64,000 nt of DNA from Ecdyonurus torrentis (lineage: Eukaryota; Arthropoda; Insecta; Ephemeroptera; Heptageniidae), in contig OX439129.1 in the NCBI GenBank assembly GCA_949318235.1, positions 8,253,849 to 8,317,848 of the forward strand, read 5' to 3'. Made by a program: the position numbers and the translations under genes. Positions 37,075-50,099 of this stretch are shown one piece after another (the first letter of the stretch is position 1; the number at the start of each line of letters is the position of its first letter). Under the pieces are notes generated by a model that did not search any database, was not told the DNA's origin, and saw nothing but the letters and a program-made list of their open reading frames with translations.

Positions 37075-37546
37075 CGATTAAATTATCATATCGATACTGT
37101 GTCTACTTTATATTATGATTATAGTTTGATGTAAGCAATATACTTTATTATAATCGATTTATTTTATATTCAACAGATCTATTTTATATTTGTTTTTTTT
37201 GTTTATTTTTTTATTAAATTGAAAATAAATGTCCAAAAACCCTGTAAGCTCAGTTCAACTTTTTTGTTTTCAAACAAAATAATTCTTCTTCTATATAAGT
37301 CTGTAAGGGCTAAAGAAGGCACAGATTCTTATGGCGAAAGCTATTCAAAATCTGTATTTTATTATTTCTGTGCAATTGAAAAAATTTCACCAAAATAAAT
37401 GAGAATGTATAAGACCCTTGCTGGTTTCCACAATATAACCTTTCTTTTTATTTTATATTTCTTTTGAATAATTATATAATTATGAGAATAATAATAAAAT
37501 GTATAATTTTTTAAATAAATTGAATAAAAAGATAAAACATTGAATC
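35586..37546. other. Intergenic DNA with CT tracts
   Basis: CT tracts at 36339-36396 (with GTCT interruptions) and 37031-37071, short TA runs, and no gene or dispersed repeat that I can pair. Confidence 0.6.
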
Positions 37547-37964
<418 letters not shown>

Positions 37965-38287
37965 GCTTAAGAAGTAATGAAAAAAATAATCACGGACAAC
38001 ATACAATACTTCTCATAAGGTGTGTTACATAAAATTATATTAAATATTATAATATTTGCAACATCTTTCTCATCTCAAAGAAAATGAAATACCTTTACGT
38101 CTATACAATACATAATTCATCTTGTGGTATATATATAATAATTTTCAATAAATAACTTATTATGCATTTTGATTGTTATGTGTATCTTTTATTGTTTCAT
38201 TTATATAAAATTTGTCCTTCAAGCATTATAATAAAGTAATCAATTTTACTTGCAAAAAAAAATGTGTATATATATATATATATATAA

Positions 38288-38318
<31 letters not shown>

Positions 38319-38838
38319 TATACTTGTTTTTATTTATACCATATAATATATTTTTTATATAAGCATAAAGTGAAAACGCATGCGAGATAAAATGCAAACC
38401 AAAACATTTTTATAAATATTATTGAGAAAAATTATTTTATTTTAAAGTTTTTGTATACAGTATATATATATATATAACCTCAACATTGCTTCTTGTGGTA
38501 AAATAATGACTTTATCAATTTGTTTCAAATGTATTACAAAGCTCCCGCAAATGTGAGTACACATATCTATATATATATATATATAAAGTCAATTTCAGTA
38601 CGTGAGAAGCAATTTATATTTTATATACGTGATTGCAACATTTTTCAAACTTTTTTTTTTTTTTTTTTTTTTTGTACATAAAAAAAATATAAATCGTTTT
38701 AACATAAAAATCGATTTATATAAATAAATATTAGAAGGTTTTATTTTACGTCAAATAGACAAGGGTGCCTTTTTCAACATAGTTTTTTTTTTTTTTTTTT
38801 TTTTTACTTTTTTCCCCATGTACTAATGGCTTCCTTCC

Positions 38839-38919
<81 letters not shown>

Positions 38920-40524
38920 ATAGAGGAAACTTTATTCGTTCACAAATCGGAGTATAACAAGTAAAAAAAAAAAAAAAAAAAATAGAGGGGATTATACATT
39001 TATTTATTTATTGGTAAAATTGTATTATACAATAAAATAAAGTCCACAAAGAGACACTCGAAGCTTTATAATAAATTGAATAAGCGTTTACATTTTTCTT
39101 CGTACAAAAATAAAAAAATGTAGATGTTATATATAGAGTGATTGCGGGAGGGAGAAAAAACTTTAAAAAAATATTATCAAATAATAGAAATGTTCCCTGT
39201 GGCCAACCACATTAAACTATACTGATGTATACATAGAAATAAATATATAAAAAAATTGTGTAAAAGTGCACAATATATATCCAATGTCCGTATATCATAA
39301 TATTACAAAATATCATGCCAATCATGTTTTTTTTTTTCTTTAATTAATCATGAATATGAAACACTCGTGTTATGCAAGAAAAAAGTGTAAATAATGGGAG
39401 ACGCTTTCAAAATTAACGTAAAGAAGAAATTTATGAATAAAAAATATTTTTGCTAATATTTTTTTTGCACGCATATTTTTAATTCAAAAAAATCATTTAC
39501 ATAAAACATTTATTGAGAGATTTTGTAAGCATTGATATAGAGAAAAAATTAGTTTTATTTTGCTAAACTTATAGTTTTCAATAAACACAAAAGAGGGCAG
39601 CTGTTTCAATGGCAAGTCAGTATTATAATGACCATGTATATCATAGTGCGAGTATAAGTCCAACTTTATTTATACACCGACTTCTTATTACATGAACTAT
39701 ATCATGACAAATTATACTTACTGTATAATGATATAAAATAGAATATAATGAAATATAAAAAGATATACAATTATAATATACTTTTTTTTTATACTTGAAT
39801 CTAGATTGAAAATAAAATAATGTTTGTGCTTCAAGAAAACAAACAATAATTGCAACATCAAATTATCTGTACTATAATACAATCATACGACATAGAATAA
39901 TAAAAAAAAATCATAATGTGTCTGTTTGTAAACTGCATGCAATGAAAATGTGTTTTTAAGTATAGCAAGTCTAATTTTTACGTCCTCATTTTTTTAAACA
40001 TATTTTTTGTTTATAAGCATTGTAAAGAAAAAGATATAAGTACTCAAAAATATATATTTCATTAATAAGTAATTCGTTTCTCTTAAAGTAATAATAAAAA
40101 TAGAACTTGATTTAAGGGAATTTTTATGAATCATTATTAAAATTTTTTTTTTCTTTTTGCATCGCATGTGTAATACTTAAAAATTTACTTTCTCGTATTT
40201 TTAATTTATACTTCTTGTTTTTGCAACGTAAACGATTGATTCTTTAATAAATATAATAAAATGAATCTTAAATGAAACGTAAGCTTTACGTATATTATAT
40301 ATAAATTAAAACAAATAATAGTAATATTAAATTAAAACCGAATTAACATACTGTTCTTGGAGCTCAGTTATAGTGTCAGAGTATATACTCATAAAAAAAA
40401 AACAGCTTATATCATAGGAAAAATTATTTTGTATAACAATTAATACTTTTTTTAATTTCTAGACTTCAGAAAATTTACGATAGCTTATATTCAAACTACT
40501 AATTAAGTTCAAATAATCGAAATA

Positions 40525-40560
<36 letters not shown>

Positions 40561-41040
40561 AATTATTATTATTATATTCTTGATATTTTTTAATTCACTC
40601 AAATTTAAGGTTCTTTAAACAAACTTATAAATTATAATTATATTAATTAAATATTTATTTGGTGTATGTTGCACAGTGATAATATGCATGACATTTTTAT
40701 AAAATATTTTTGACTGAATGGATCTCAAAAATCTAAAAAAATAAAAATAAATAAAACTTTATAACAAAATAAATTCCAATTTTGAATATTTTACGTTATA
40801 AAAAATTTCTAGAATATAAATAGAAAGAGGAAAGATTGAGCAGCAAAAGTGTGTTTTAACCCATTTTTATATACTTAAATAAAAATCACTTTAGCTTTTT
40901 ATTATAATCAGAAAGATTTTAAGATTATATTTTGCCATGTGACTTTCTTGGGATAGTTTTAGATTTATATATCATAGTAATTTTGCGATATATATACAAC
41001 AGACTGAAACAGCTTATATGTATATATATAGTGAATTGCG
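37965..41040. other. Simple-sequence-rich desert
   Basis: No gene is supported. TA at 38267-38319, T runs at 38651-38673 and 38783-38805, CT at 38841-38916, an A run at 38963-38982 and CT at 40527-40557 dominate. Confidence 0.65.
38841..38916. repeat. (CT)n microsatellite
   Basis: About 75 bp of perfect CT between two homopolymers. Confidence 0.97.
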
Positions 41041-41049
41041 GTTTCTTTT

Positions 41050-41275
41050 TATAAAGTGTGTCTGGCGCTGACTTTATACGGGCTGAGTTGTTGTGAGGTT
41101 GACGGCAGGCGCACGTTCACTTGCTGACAAACACCCTCGCTCACGTGCGGGCTTCATCATCATCATTACATCATCGTATTGCGCACCCGCACTCGCCGAC
41201 CCTCCACACCCCTTGCAACACTCTGCACTCCACTCGCACTTCATTGTAAGTAATTGATACGTCAACAATCATTCT
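41050..41275 (+). promoter_or_regulatory. GC-rich island, candidate promoter or non-coding first exon
   Basis: This is the most GC-rich 220 bp of the neighbourhood, with CTCACGTGCGGGC (E-box), GTATTGCGCACCCGCACTCG and CTCCACACCCCTTGC. It is followed by a consensus donor-like GTAAGTAATTG at about 41246, which would end a first exon on the plus strand. No downstream coding exon can be assigned, and element M begins about 140 bp later. The minus strand is open for 64 codons without recognisable domains. Confidence 0.3.
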
Positions 41276-41387
41276 ATATTGACACAACGGGCACGCATCG
41301 TCTTCAAACTAACTTGAGAATTACTCAATCAGCATTAAATTTATAGGTTAATTATTAATTTGTTTAATATATATTTTTTTATAGATG

Positions 41388-42731
41388 CACTGCCAGAAAA
41401 TTTTTATATATCTAGGCAATTTCTAGGGACTCTTCTAATAAAATTTCTCGCGGTGGCGCCTAGAAATATTTTGTAGAGAAATCTCCCGAGCTCGCGATCT
41501 CTAGGCAAGCACCCTAGAAAATTTCCTAGGTATTAGGGACGCTTTCTGTTAATAAATCGTAATAAAACAATATTTATGGAACTTAGTATCTATATTCTTC
41601 TTTTAATTAGGTATATATATATCGAAATGTCTCATAATAAATTTGTATTTCAATTGTTATAAGGTTTTTAATTAAGATTTTAAGTGTGCTATTTACAATA
41701 GAATTTTTAACTTTCACTATTTTGTGTATCCCTACGCCTACATGAATGCGTATATGCATATGTAAGCTCCCTCGCAAGGTCAGGAAGTTGAGTTGCAACA
41801 AAAACATCCCTCTCCCTTTGCTCGCACTCTTTTCTCTCAGTTATCTCAGCCGCAGTGGTGAGTTCGCAGGCAACAAAAGTAGAAGTTCTTGCCATTGAAT
41901 ATCAAGAAAGAAGACAAACTAATGCAATGTAAGTATTATTGAATATTAAACTTTATGTACTACATTATGTATTATATAATAATACATTATGGCTCTGAAT
42001 TTTCTTGGTATATTATATATTTATAATTTGTTACATTGTACTATAATACTAATCAAATTTGCTGTTCTGCTTTCAGATTTTTCTCTTGCAGTCACCAAAC
42101 ATGGCGTGAGAGAGACGAAGTCTCAACGGATAAATGAATGCCCCATAACATATTTAAAAAAAAAAAATAAAAAAAATTAGACCTTCCTATAATGTTTCCT
42201 TATCCTTATATTACTTAATATACAACGAGAACCGAGATACAAGACGCGGACTTCAAAGAATTCCGAATAAGGTGGGTTTTTATAAATATTTATTTGTATT
42301 CATATTTGTATTACTTTATTTCAAACAAACTTAACATTTTTTTTTTTCTTATTATTATTATTCAAATGTTCAAAATATTTTCTTTTTTTTCCTTTTCGTC
42401 TATTTGTCTATTTGTCTTGAAAATAAAGTAATATTTTTACAATGTGTATACATATAAATAATTATAAAGCCTTAACGAGAATATAGAACGAGAAAAATTA
42501 TAAAACGAGAAAATTCTATAAACATAGGCAAACTCTCGCAATTCGTTTCGAGAAAATATTCTAGGGAGATCCCTAGCTCTAGTCTCTCGCCTGCTTCCTA
42601 GCCACGCGCTATAGGCATGTCCCGAGACACGCAACCCTGGGACACTAGATAACTAGGGGATTTCTAGGCACGTACCGGGGAGTTTGCTGCAGCCATGTCC
42701 CTAGAAAAACGGCTCTTATTTTTTAGCAGTG
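41388..42731 (+). mobile_element. 1.3-kb TIR element with CTAG-rich arms and gene-like interior (family M)
   Basis: The ends CACTGCCAGAAAAT (41388) and ATTTTTTAGCAGTG (ending 42731) are an imperfect terminal inverted repeat. The left arm (to about 41545) and right arm (from about 42535) contain about 14 CTAG cores, mostly TCTAGG or CCTAGAAA, in otherwise AT-rich DNA, and the right part adds repeated ACGAGAA words (42470-42545). The interior carries splice-like signals and a phase-compatible small frame. No clear target duplication and no transposase are seen. Confidence 0.6.
41744..42137 (+). CDS. Candidate spliced small ORF inside element M (about 49 aa)
   Basis: I do not recognise the protein. 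Proposed exons: ATGCGTATATGCATAT (about 41744-41759), 41841-41928, and from 42092 (or 42077) to the TGA at 42135-42137. Donors are GTAAGC (after the first exon) and GTAAGT (41929); acceptors are CTTTTCTCTCAG (ending 41840, good pyrimidine tract) and the tandem pair TGCTTTCAG / TTCTCTTGCAG 15 nt apart, which keeps frame either way. The joined frame starts MRICIFISAAVVSSQA, resembling a short signal peptide, and continues with a charged tail rich in E, R, Q and T. The total is short enough that a chance open path is a serious alternative; the parallel with the minigene in element J is the main reason to report it. Confidence 0.22.
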
Positions 42732-42777
42732 TGTGAACCTATAAAAAGGGTATACATTTTACGTTGTATTAATATAT

Positions 42778-43272
42778 AGTCTTGGGTTCGATACTAAAAA
42801 TTTCTATAAGGATACTATACATTCTAGCCTCCCATTAAAATGATATCGTTATATTTTTAAAACATCGCCAACGATAATCGATACCGCGATAGTTTTTCAA
42901 TAACGATAACTATATATATATAAATCATTAGTGCAATGTTTTTATCTGAAATAAAATAATCCAAATATTGCTGGTGACTGTACTATATAATATACTGTAT
43001 ATATACCCATTTTATACAATTATTACCCGCTTCATTCAGATTTTTTTTCTCCGGATTTTTAGTGCATTTGCTTTTTTCTTATATTTTGTGTATTTTTTCT
43101 TAGTCTTTGAGCAAAAAGTATAATCGTTATCGATGCGACGATTATATCGTCAATTTTTGTCATTCTAAAACGATAACGATATAAATTTTATAAAACTGTT
43201 AATCTGTATATCAATAATTAAATATCTTATCGTTTTAGTATCGTTATCGAGCGATAATCGAACCCAAAGACT
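42778..43272. mobile_element. 495-bp TIR element with CGATAA-repeat arms
   Basis: Ends AGTCTTGGGTTCGAT (42778) and ATCGAACCCAAAGACT (ending 43272) are inverted repeats. Flanks TAATATAT and AAATATAT agree at 7 of 8 positions, compatible with an 8-bp hAT-like duplication, though in TA-rich DNA. Both arms hold many CGATAACGATA / TATCGTTATCG motifs. The interior (42925-43105) is AT-rich with no frame. It lies 46 bp from element M. Confidence 0.72.
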
Positions 43273-44454
43273 AAATATATATTGACATATGTATATAGGA
43301 GAAATAAATGAATAAAAAAATGAAAATTTTAATTTTAATCAAAATTTTAAACTATATTTTTTAAAGTTTATTCCTATGTATAAATTATGGTGCATGTTAA
43401 GCATAATATTTAATAATGCTATATCATGTAACAGAACATTATTGTTTGTAATGGTGTCTAATTTTTAATCATTATGTTTATTATTATTTTGCAGAATAAC
43501 CTTGCTGTATATCAAAAGTAACTGTGGTGAACATAAAACAAAACATATTTTATATTTTACATCATTCATAATATTCTATACTTTTCGTAACTTTATTTTA
43601 CTTTGCATATAATCCAATTCAGTATCAATGACAAATTTTAGCCCATAGGATTATATTTCAAATTTCAAGTAATTTATTTTAAATATATTAAAATAACAAC
43701 ATTGCTTCTTTTTATCGCACCAAATACTTGAATTTTGTTGACCAATTTGAATATAAAATTAATACATTTATATTGCTTTTGCAGGCATTGATATAAATAA
43801 ACAAAAAAATAAATTACTTTAATCTATTATTGTAAAAAAACATTGATATATACGGTGTTTATGCAAATCAATTGGAAAATAGGGTATATTTATATAATTA
43901 TTTTTAATTATATAACAAAAAAAAAAGTCAAAAACGCCTGTGGCAAAAATAAATAAATATAATAAACCAAAATTATAGAGGCGAGTGTAATTTTTTTTAT
44001 TTAACCCTTTTCTAAAGCATAAAATAATAATTTCTGTGACAATTTAAAAGCCACGTTTATAGATGTTTATAAAAATTCAACTATATAATAAAGTGTGTTT
44101 GTATTTTATAATTTTTTTAATGTGTGTTTGATATACAATTTTAATGTTATGTTTATGGAGATTTCAACAGCAGTGTTAAACTATATTTTTTTTAGTTTTT
44201 TGTTTTTCTGCCTCCATTGCTATTTTTTTTATTTTTAAAACTTAAAACCTTATATTAAATTTAATTTTTTGAAATTTAATTAATTTAAATTAAATTAAGG
44301 TAATCGATTTATATTGCTACATTGATTAATTTATCCATAATTAACCTTCAAATTATCACATTTTATATCTTTTTTGAAATTTTGTTTAAATAAATAAGTG
44401 TATATAATATAAAATTTCTATTTAAAGTTTAAGATAAATGAAGTTAAAACTTGG
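43273..44454. other. AT-rich intergenic DNA, no gene seen
   Basis: Nothing recognisable; an A run closes it at 44455-44478. Confidence 0.6.
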
Positions 44455-44484
44455 AAAAAAAAAAAAAAAAAAAAAAAACGTTTT

Positions 44485-44650
44485 CTTGTTGCGACAAAGT
44501 GCGAAGAGCGACTTAGACGCTACCACGTAAATTACTTGTATTGATTACGACGCGGGACTCAGTGCGCTCTGTATTCTTGTATTTTGATTGGTCGGTGGGC
44601 GAGGCTTCATCTAACTACTTTGCATTAAACGATCGCAATCTCAACTCAGA
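44485..44650. promoter_or_regulatory. GC-richer island, candidate promoter
   Basis: Unique sequence with GATTGGTCGGTGGGCGAGG (inverted CCAAT box next to a GTGGGCG core), CGACGCGGGACTCAG, TTTGCATTAAACG (octamer-like) and CGATCGC. The plus strand is open for 79 codons from about 44541, but the open part runs into homopolymer sequence. Confidence 0.28.
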
Positions 44651-44952
44651 ACAATATGTTAACTTTACAAACACGCCACAAATCTGGTCTTTTAAAAAAA
44701 AAATCATAATTTTTTTTTTATTATTATTTAAATATACAAAATGTCGCGTTTTATTTCTAAGAATTCAAACTGGTTGTTGATTTTAAGTATTGTATAAATA
44801 ATATATTATATATTTAAGGTTAATTTGAATTTAAAATTCAATTAAAATATTCTAAAAAAAACATTGATATAGAGAATATAAAAACTAATACAATACATTT
44901 TGTTAATTATTAAACTACTTTTCAAAATAAACAATTGAGATTACGACTAAGA

Positions 44953-45258
44953 GGGTGGTTTCATTCATGTTAAAGTCAACGTCATAAGTGAATACTAAAT
45001 AACAGTAGCCGGTATGGGAAAATGATACATTTTGCCTGTGTAAAAATACTTACAATAGCAATTTTTTTGAGAGAATTTATGCTATATTATAACAAGTTGA
45101 ATTAGGATTTCTAGTATGCGAGAAAAATAATAATGACACAAAAATTACTTATTTTCCAAGGAAGATAGCGCGGAAACCTACGTTTGTCCTATATGCTAAG
45201 CCAAGCAATATTATTCGTTGCTCAATTATGGCATCGAAGTGCATTTATTCTGACGTCA
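44953..45258 (+). mobile_element. Dispersed repeat, family C copy 3
   Basis: GGGTGGTTTCATTCATG, AACGTCATAAGTGAATACTA, ACAGTAGCCGGTATGGGAAA, ACGTTTGTCCTATATGCTAA and ATGGCATCGAAGTGCATTTA follow the order of the 33029 copy, and it likewise ends at TGACGTCA (45251-45258). Confidence 0.72.
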
Positions 45259-45356
45259 AGTAAAAATTTGAACTTTTGAAAATTTAATAAGCATCAATAT
45301 TTTTTTAATTCACAAGCTGTTTATTTTATTTTTTATACTTATATAGTATACCGCAT

Positions 45357-45763
<407 letters not shown>

Positions 45764-46021
45764 CAGGGTAATGAACGGAATGAAAATGTCAAGAAACTTA
45801 CCCATTAAAAACAATGTTTAAATGCATGCAATGTTGATAACACTATGTGACATGAGAAGAAAAATTGAAAAAAATCTTGCAATTTAATTGATAATTTAGT
45901 AAAATTATTGTTAACAATTTTTTAATTATACTGTAAAATTACTGATGATTCTGATTTTAGTTAGTAAATTTATACGAGTATAAGAACAAAAGAGGCTATA
46001 TTTTTTGTATATACTTTTCAG

Positions 46022-46325
46022 TTCTACTGTTTATGCAGTCTTCGTATTAATTAAGATAAGTTACAAAACGTTTGACAATGACTTTTCTATATTGTGTCTC
46101 AGAAACACATTTTTGCATGCAGAGTATAGCAGAACTGATTTGACTTTTATGCCAGGGGACATCAAGGGGAAAAGGAAGGTAAGTTTCATATAAGCCTAAT
46201 GTTAATTAAAATTCTTTTGCCAGGAAAAGTCCCATTATATGTCCCGCCTCATTTGTATATACCCGGATGGTCTGTGCAGAAAAATAATGTGTAAATTGAT
46301 TTATTTTGAACAAAAGGTATTATAG
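46022..46325 (+). CDS. Candidate two-exon coding fragment between two family K MITEs
   Basis: I do not recognise the protein. An acceptor-like ATACTTTTCAG ends at 46021. The frame is then open through exon 46022-46178, which ends AAG|GTAAGT. A 45-nt interval ends in TTCTTTTGCCAG (46223), and the same frame continues in phase 0 from 46224 to a TAG at 46323-46325. The joined stretch is about 84 codons, with a hydrophobic start (TVYAVFVLIK) and a middle reading TDLTFMPGDIKGKRK. No initiating ATG exon was found upstream, so it would be an internal or 3' coding piece. Composition is slightly GC-richer than the flanks. It may be a captured gene fragment, a decayed exon pair, or chance. Confidence 0.3.
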
Positions 46326-46939
46326 TTTTAAACTAATATACTTTCAGTTCCAGCTCAGCGTATATAGATAGTGTTCTATATAGTTTTTCTTAGCCCCATT
46401 GAGGTATTCAGTATACCTCAAATTGATTATATATTGAAAAACCAAATGTCAGAAGTGAGGTTAAGTGGTAATAGCAAAGGTTTTAGTCGATTCCTTTCTT
46501 TTTTCAGGTTTCATGTAAATATACAATTTTTTCAAAAAAACTTTTTTTCCTCCCTATCTCTCCTTTATTTTGAAAATAATATAGACAATTTAAAAATATA
46601 AACACAAAACAAGATGCGTGCAAGCTCATAAGGAATCAACTAAGGCATCTTATGTATATAAAGAAGATGCCTTGGATCAACGCAATTATAAACATTTAAT
46701 TAATTAACTCAACATTTATTAACATGACGACTAGACACTGCTCTTTCTTTTTAAAGAACAGATATGAAATAATAATAAAATTGTGTATAATTACAAATCG
46801 GTATAAAAAATATTTAAAGTTTCCGTGATTTATACCCCTGATTTTAACTATGCAACCCGCACGACCATAATAACACAACTATAATACGTAGTTTCAAACG
46901 AACATATAATACAGTACGTGTATTTATAATTCAATCTGC

Positions 46940-47160
46940 ATGTTGTTCTCCTAACGTAAGCTGACTGACTGTACCCCTCTCTTCATGCATATGTTTGTTA
47001 CGTGTAATACACAGGAATTATTATTATTATTATGAAGCACCCCTCTCACTCGTTGTTCTGTATTAACCATAAGAGCAGAATAATTAAGCTAAAGTGGAAG
47101 CCGCATTGACGCCTTTTTCTCTCTCTCTCTCATTTTTCCCCTATCTCTCTTGTTGTTTTG
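46940..47160. promoter_or_regulatory. Possible conserved non-coding element
   Basis: Unique GC-richer words (CTAACGTAAGCTGACTGACT, CTTCATGCATATGTTTG, TTAACCATAAGAGCAG, AAGTGGAAGCCGCATTGACG) stand out from AT-rich flanks and are followed by a short CT tract. There is no coding frame. Confidence 0.2.
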
Positions 47161-47679
47161 TGTGCAATACGAGTACATATCAAAGAGAAAAGAGGGTTCT
47201 TTATAAACCAATTTATCTCGTTGCCAAAATAACAAGAGTAGAATGAATATTTTCATTTATAAAAATACGTATACATATCATAAAAAAATAGCTTTTTTTT
47301 ATTTTATTTTTATTTTTATGAGATGATTTTTTTAAAATATTTATTATATTATACTATAATCATTATTTATTTAAAAAGTGTATGAAATAATTTTGAAATT
47401 TAGAAAAAATTGTGTCATTTTTTGGTTATGATACGTGCATTGATATTTATCCGAAACTTAAAATCTTAAAATATGTTTTTTCCCAAAATTACTGCAGTAT
47501 CCCGGCCATGACAATAAGTAACAATAAAAAAATACATTATAGCATTAAAAAGAAAAATATCGCATCTTTAAAGTATTTAAACATTGCATAATAATAGCTA
47601 TGCGGATGTTATAGGGTATAGTTATTAATATATACAAAAATATTTATTTATTTAAAGGCAATTTTAACTATATACATCT

Positions 47680-47945
47680 GCACGCAAAAAAAAAAATATA
47701 ATAATATAAAAAAATAAAGAAAATACTAAAAATGTAATAGGTAGACATATAAGCTAGAACACAGGTATTATTATACTACAATACTACCTAATGCAGATGC
47801 AATATGCTACAATAAAGGTATGACTCACTTAGATTAAGTGGAATTGTACAGTTTATATTATATACCTATTCCAAATTAAAGTGTACCTATTGCAAAATTC
47901 AGGATCGTGTACTTTATACCTGCCATAGTATTTTTTTTTCCGTGT
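47680..47945 (+). mobile_element. AGGTA-type MITE, family K copy 2
   Basis: The ends GCACGCAAAAAAAAAA and TTTTTTTTTCCGTGT form an imperfect terminal inverted repeat. Inside are about ten AGGTA/TACCT words, outward copies as AGGTA and inward ones as TACCT. The end TATACCTGCCATAGTA matches copy 1 (45357-45763). Confidence 0.62.
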
Positions 47946-48858
47946 AAGTATCTGATATTTTAGGTATTTTGCGTAATGTTTAATTCAAATATATGACACA
48001 GTTTACAAGTCCCCTTTTTAAATGCCACATTGATTCTAACATGATTTTTAATTGTACGTATATATATTTACTATTAACCCATGCGTCCTCTTCAAATGTA
48101 TGTTGTATAGTGTTATGCGTTGATGACAATATAACATTTAAATTTAAATTCATTCTAAATAAGTATTAAAAACAAACATATTTTAATACACGGTGAACAT
48201 TCGCGTCAACTGCATATTCGTATCAATTTCAACTACAACATTGTGTAAATAAATAGAAGCAAAAACGTAGATGGTGAAAGTAGTATATTTTCATTTATAC
48301 TTTGAAATTAAAAAGCAAAGCATGCGTGCCATCCTTATAGAATATAATTTAAGCTTTACAAATATTTTCTATTTATAGTTTAATCTCTTTTGATATAATT
48401 TATTTTTTTCTTTAATTAAAGTTTTCCCCTCAAGACTAAATATAAAAATTTCAAATTAAAACAATTAAAAATTCATGTATTTTATTACCGTGTAATTAAT
48501 TACTCTACCTGCATTCATCCAAGCAAAAGTTTTTTTTTATATATATAAAGTCTTAATGAATCTTCAGATTTTTTATAATGATAAAATAATTACACAATAT
48601 TTCCATAAAAAAATCATGATAATTATTGATAATATAGATATAATTTTAATGAAGTAGCAATTAATAAAATAATTAAAAGAAACCTCATCATAATATATTA
48701 TGAAATAAAATTAACTTATAAAAGCAATAACAAATAATTCACTTATTTTAAATTAAATATTTTAATTCAATCGATAATCATTTTATTATATAAAAATATT
48801 TTATAATATAAGATTACACGCAGCATGGGAAATATTTTATAAATAATTTTATAATAAT

Positions 48859-48894
<36 letters not shown>

Positions 48895-49248
48895 GGCGTC
48901 ACTGGTTCGTGAAGGTCTTGTCCATTTAAAGCTCAGTTTAACTTGGAAAATTGATGGCTGTGAGAGAGAGAAATAAGCGTTCTTGTGTGCTCGGAAATGA
49001 AAAGTTTGTAGCAATAAAAAGATTAAAATAATTGGCTGCAGAAAGAAGTCTGAGTTTGCCTTGGGTTTATGTGAATGTGTGTGTGTGTGTGTATGTTATG
49101 GTATATATATATATAAGAGCGTACTTTATACAAAGCGTACAAAAACTGTAATTTAGAAGACATTTAATCAGACGAACGATGTAGACAATGATAGATATTA
49201 AGTCGAGACGTGACTCGCTTCGTTGTCAAGGTTTCTATAACGAACAGG

Positions 49249-49250
<2 letters not shown>
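47946..49250. other. Intergenic DNA, no gene seen
   Basis: A unique patch at 48890-49075 begins with AAAATGGCGTCACTGG after a TA run and stays open for about 26 codons; it could equally be a YY1-type site (AAAATGGCG). GTGTGTGT and TA runs follow near 49075-49110. No gene is supported. Confidence 0.45.

Positions 49251-49251
<1 letters not shown>

Positions 49252-49284
<33 letters not shown>
49252..49284. repeat. (CT)n microsatellite
   Basis: Perfect CT run. Confidence 0.95.
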
Positions 49285-49287
<3 letters not shown>

Positions 49288-49906
49288 ATAATATGCTTTA
49301 CTGATTTTCAAACTTTATATTATATATGAAGCTATGTATATATATGTAGGGTGGTTCTTTACATCAAAAGTATAAATTATTTTCTTCTTAATTTTTTAAT
49401 ACATGAGTGCACACCAAATCATTTAATTAAGAAATAAATAATTGATATCTATTAATTAGTAATCAAAAGAAATTGTTTGGAAGTGTTTTATTAATAGAAA
49501 ATATTAAATTATGCGTCGTTGTTGAATCTTTTATAGTACTTAAAATAACAAATTGAATTATTTAATAAAAATTTATAGAAAATTACATATATTTGTAAAA
49601 TGTGTAAAAAAAAAATAATAAATTTTAAAAAAAAGCAATTTTACTTTAATTTTAAACATTCAGAATTATGAAATGAAATTTTAAACTGCTATACGATTTT
49701 TTTTTAATATATAAAAGACATATAAAAACATTGTTTTAATGCAAGCACTGTATAAAGTATATAGTATATAATATATAAGGCCTATAACAATAAAAGGTGG
49801 CTATGATATCAGGATATAATGACAAAAATTTGAAGTAATTGCGGCTGGCAAATAACCGAGTAGAGTTTTTTTTTATACTCTATAATATAATAATAAATAG
49901 TCAGGC

Positions 49907-49910
<4 letters not shown>
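49285..49910. other. AT-rich intergenic DNA, no gene seen
   Basis: Nothing recognisable. Confidence 0.6.

Positions 49911-49976
<66 letters not shown>
49911..49976. repeat. (GA)n microsatellite
   Basis: 66 bp of perfect GA. A T homopolymer of about 29 bp follows at 50064-50092. Confidence 0.97.
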
Positions 49977-49978
<2 letters not shown>

Positions 49979-50099
49979 AACAGTGGGGTAAATAAGAGGA
50001 GAGTGGGCGGATACATCAACAATCAAATGTCCTTTTGTTGTATTCCATTGTTGTATTAAATGCTTTTTTTTTTTTTTTTTTTTTTTTTTTTTGAAGAAG

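Noticed and set aside
42778..42800. GGTTCGAT word resembling a tRNA T-loop
   Set aside because: It is the terminal inverted repeat of the CGATAA element and no cloverleaf can be folded around it.
48894..48975. ATGGCGTCACTGG start of a 26-codon frame
   Set aside because: Too short, no donor or downstream exon, and AAAATGGCG is equally a YY1-like site; kept only as a remark.
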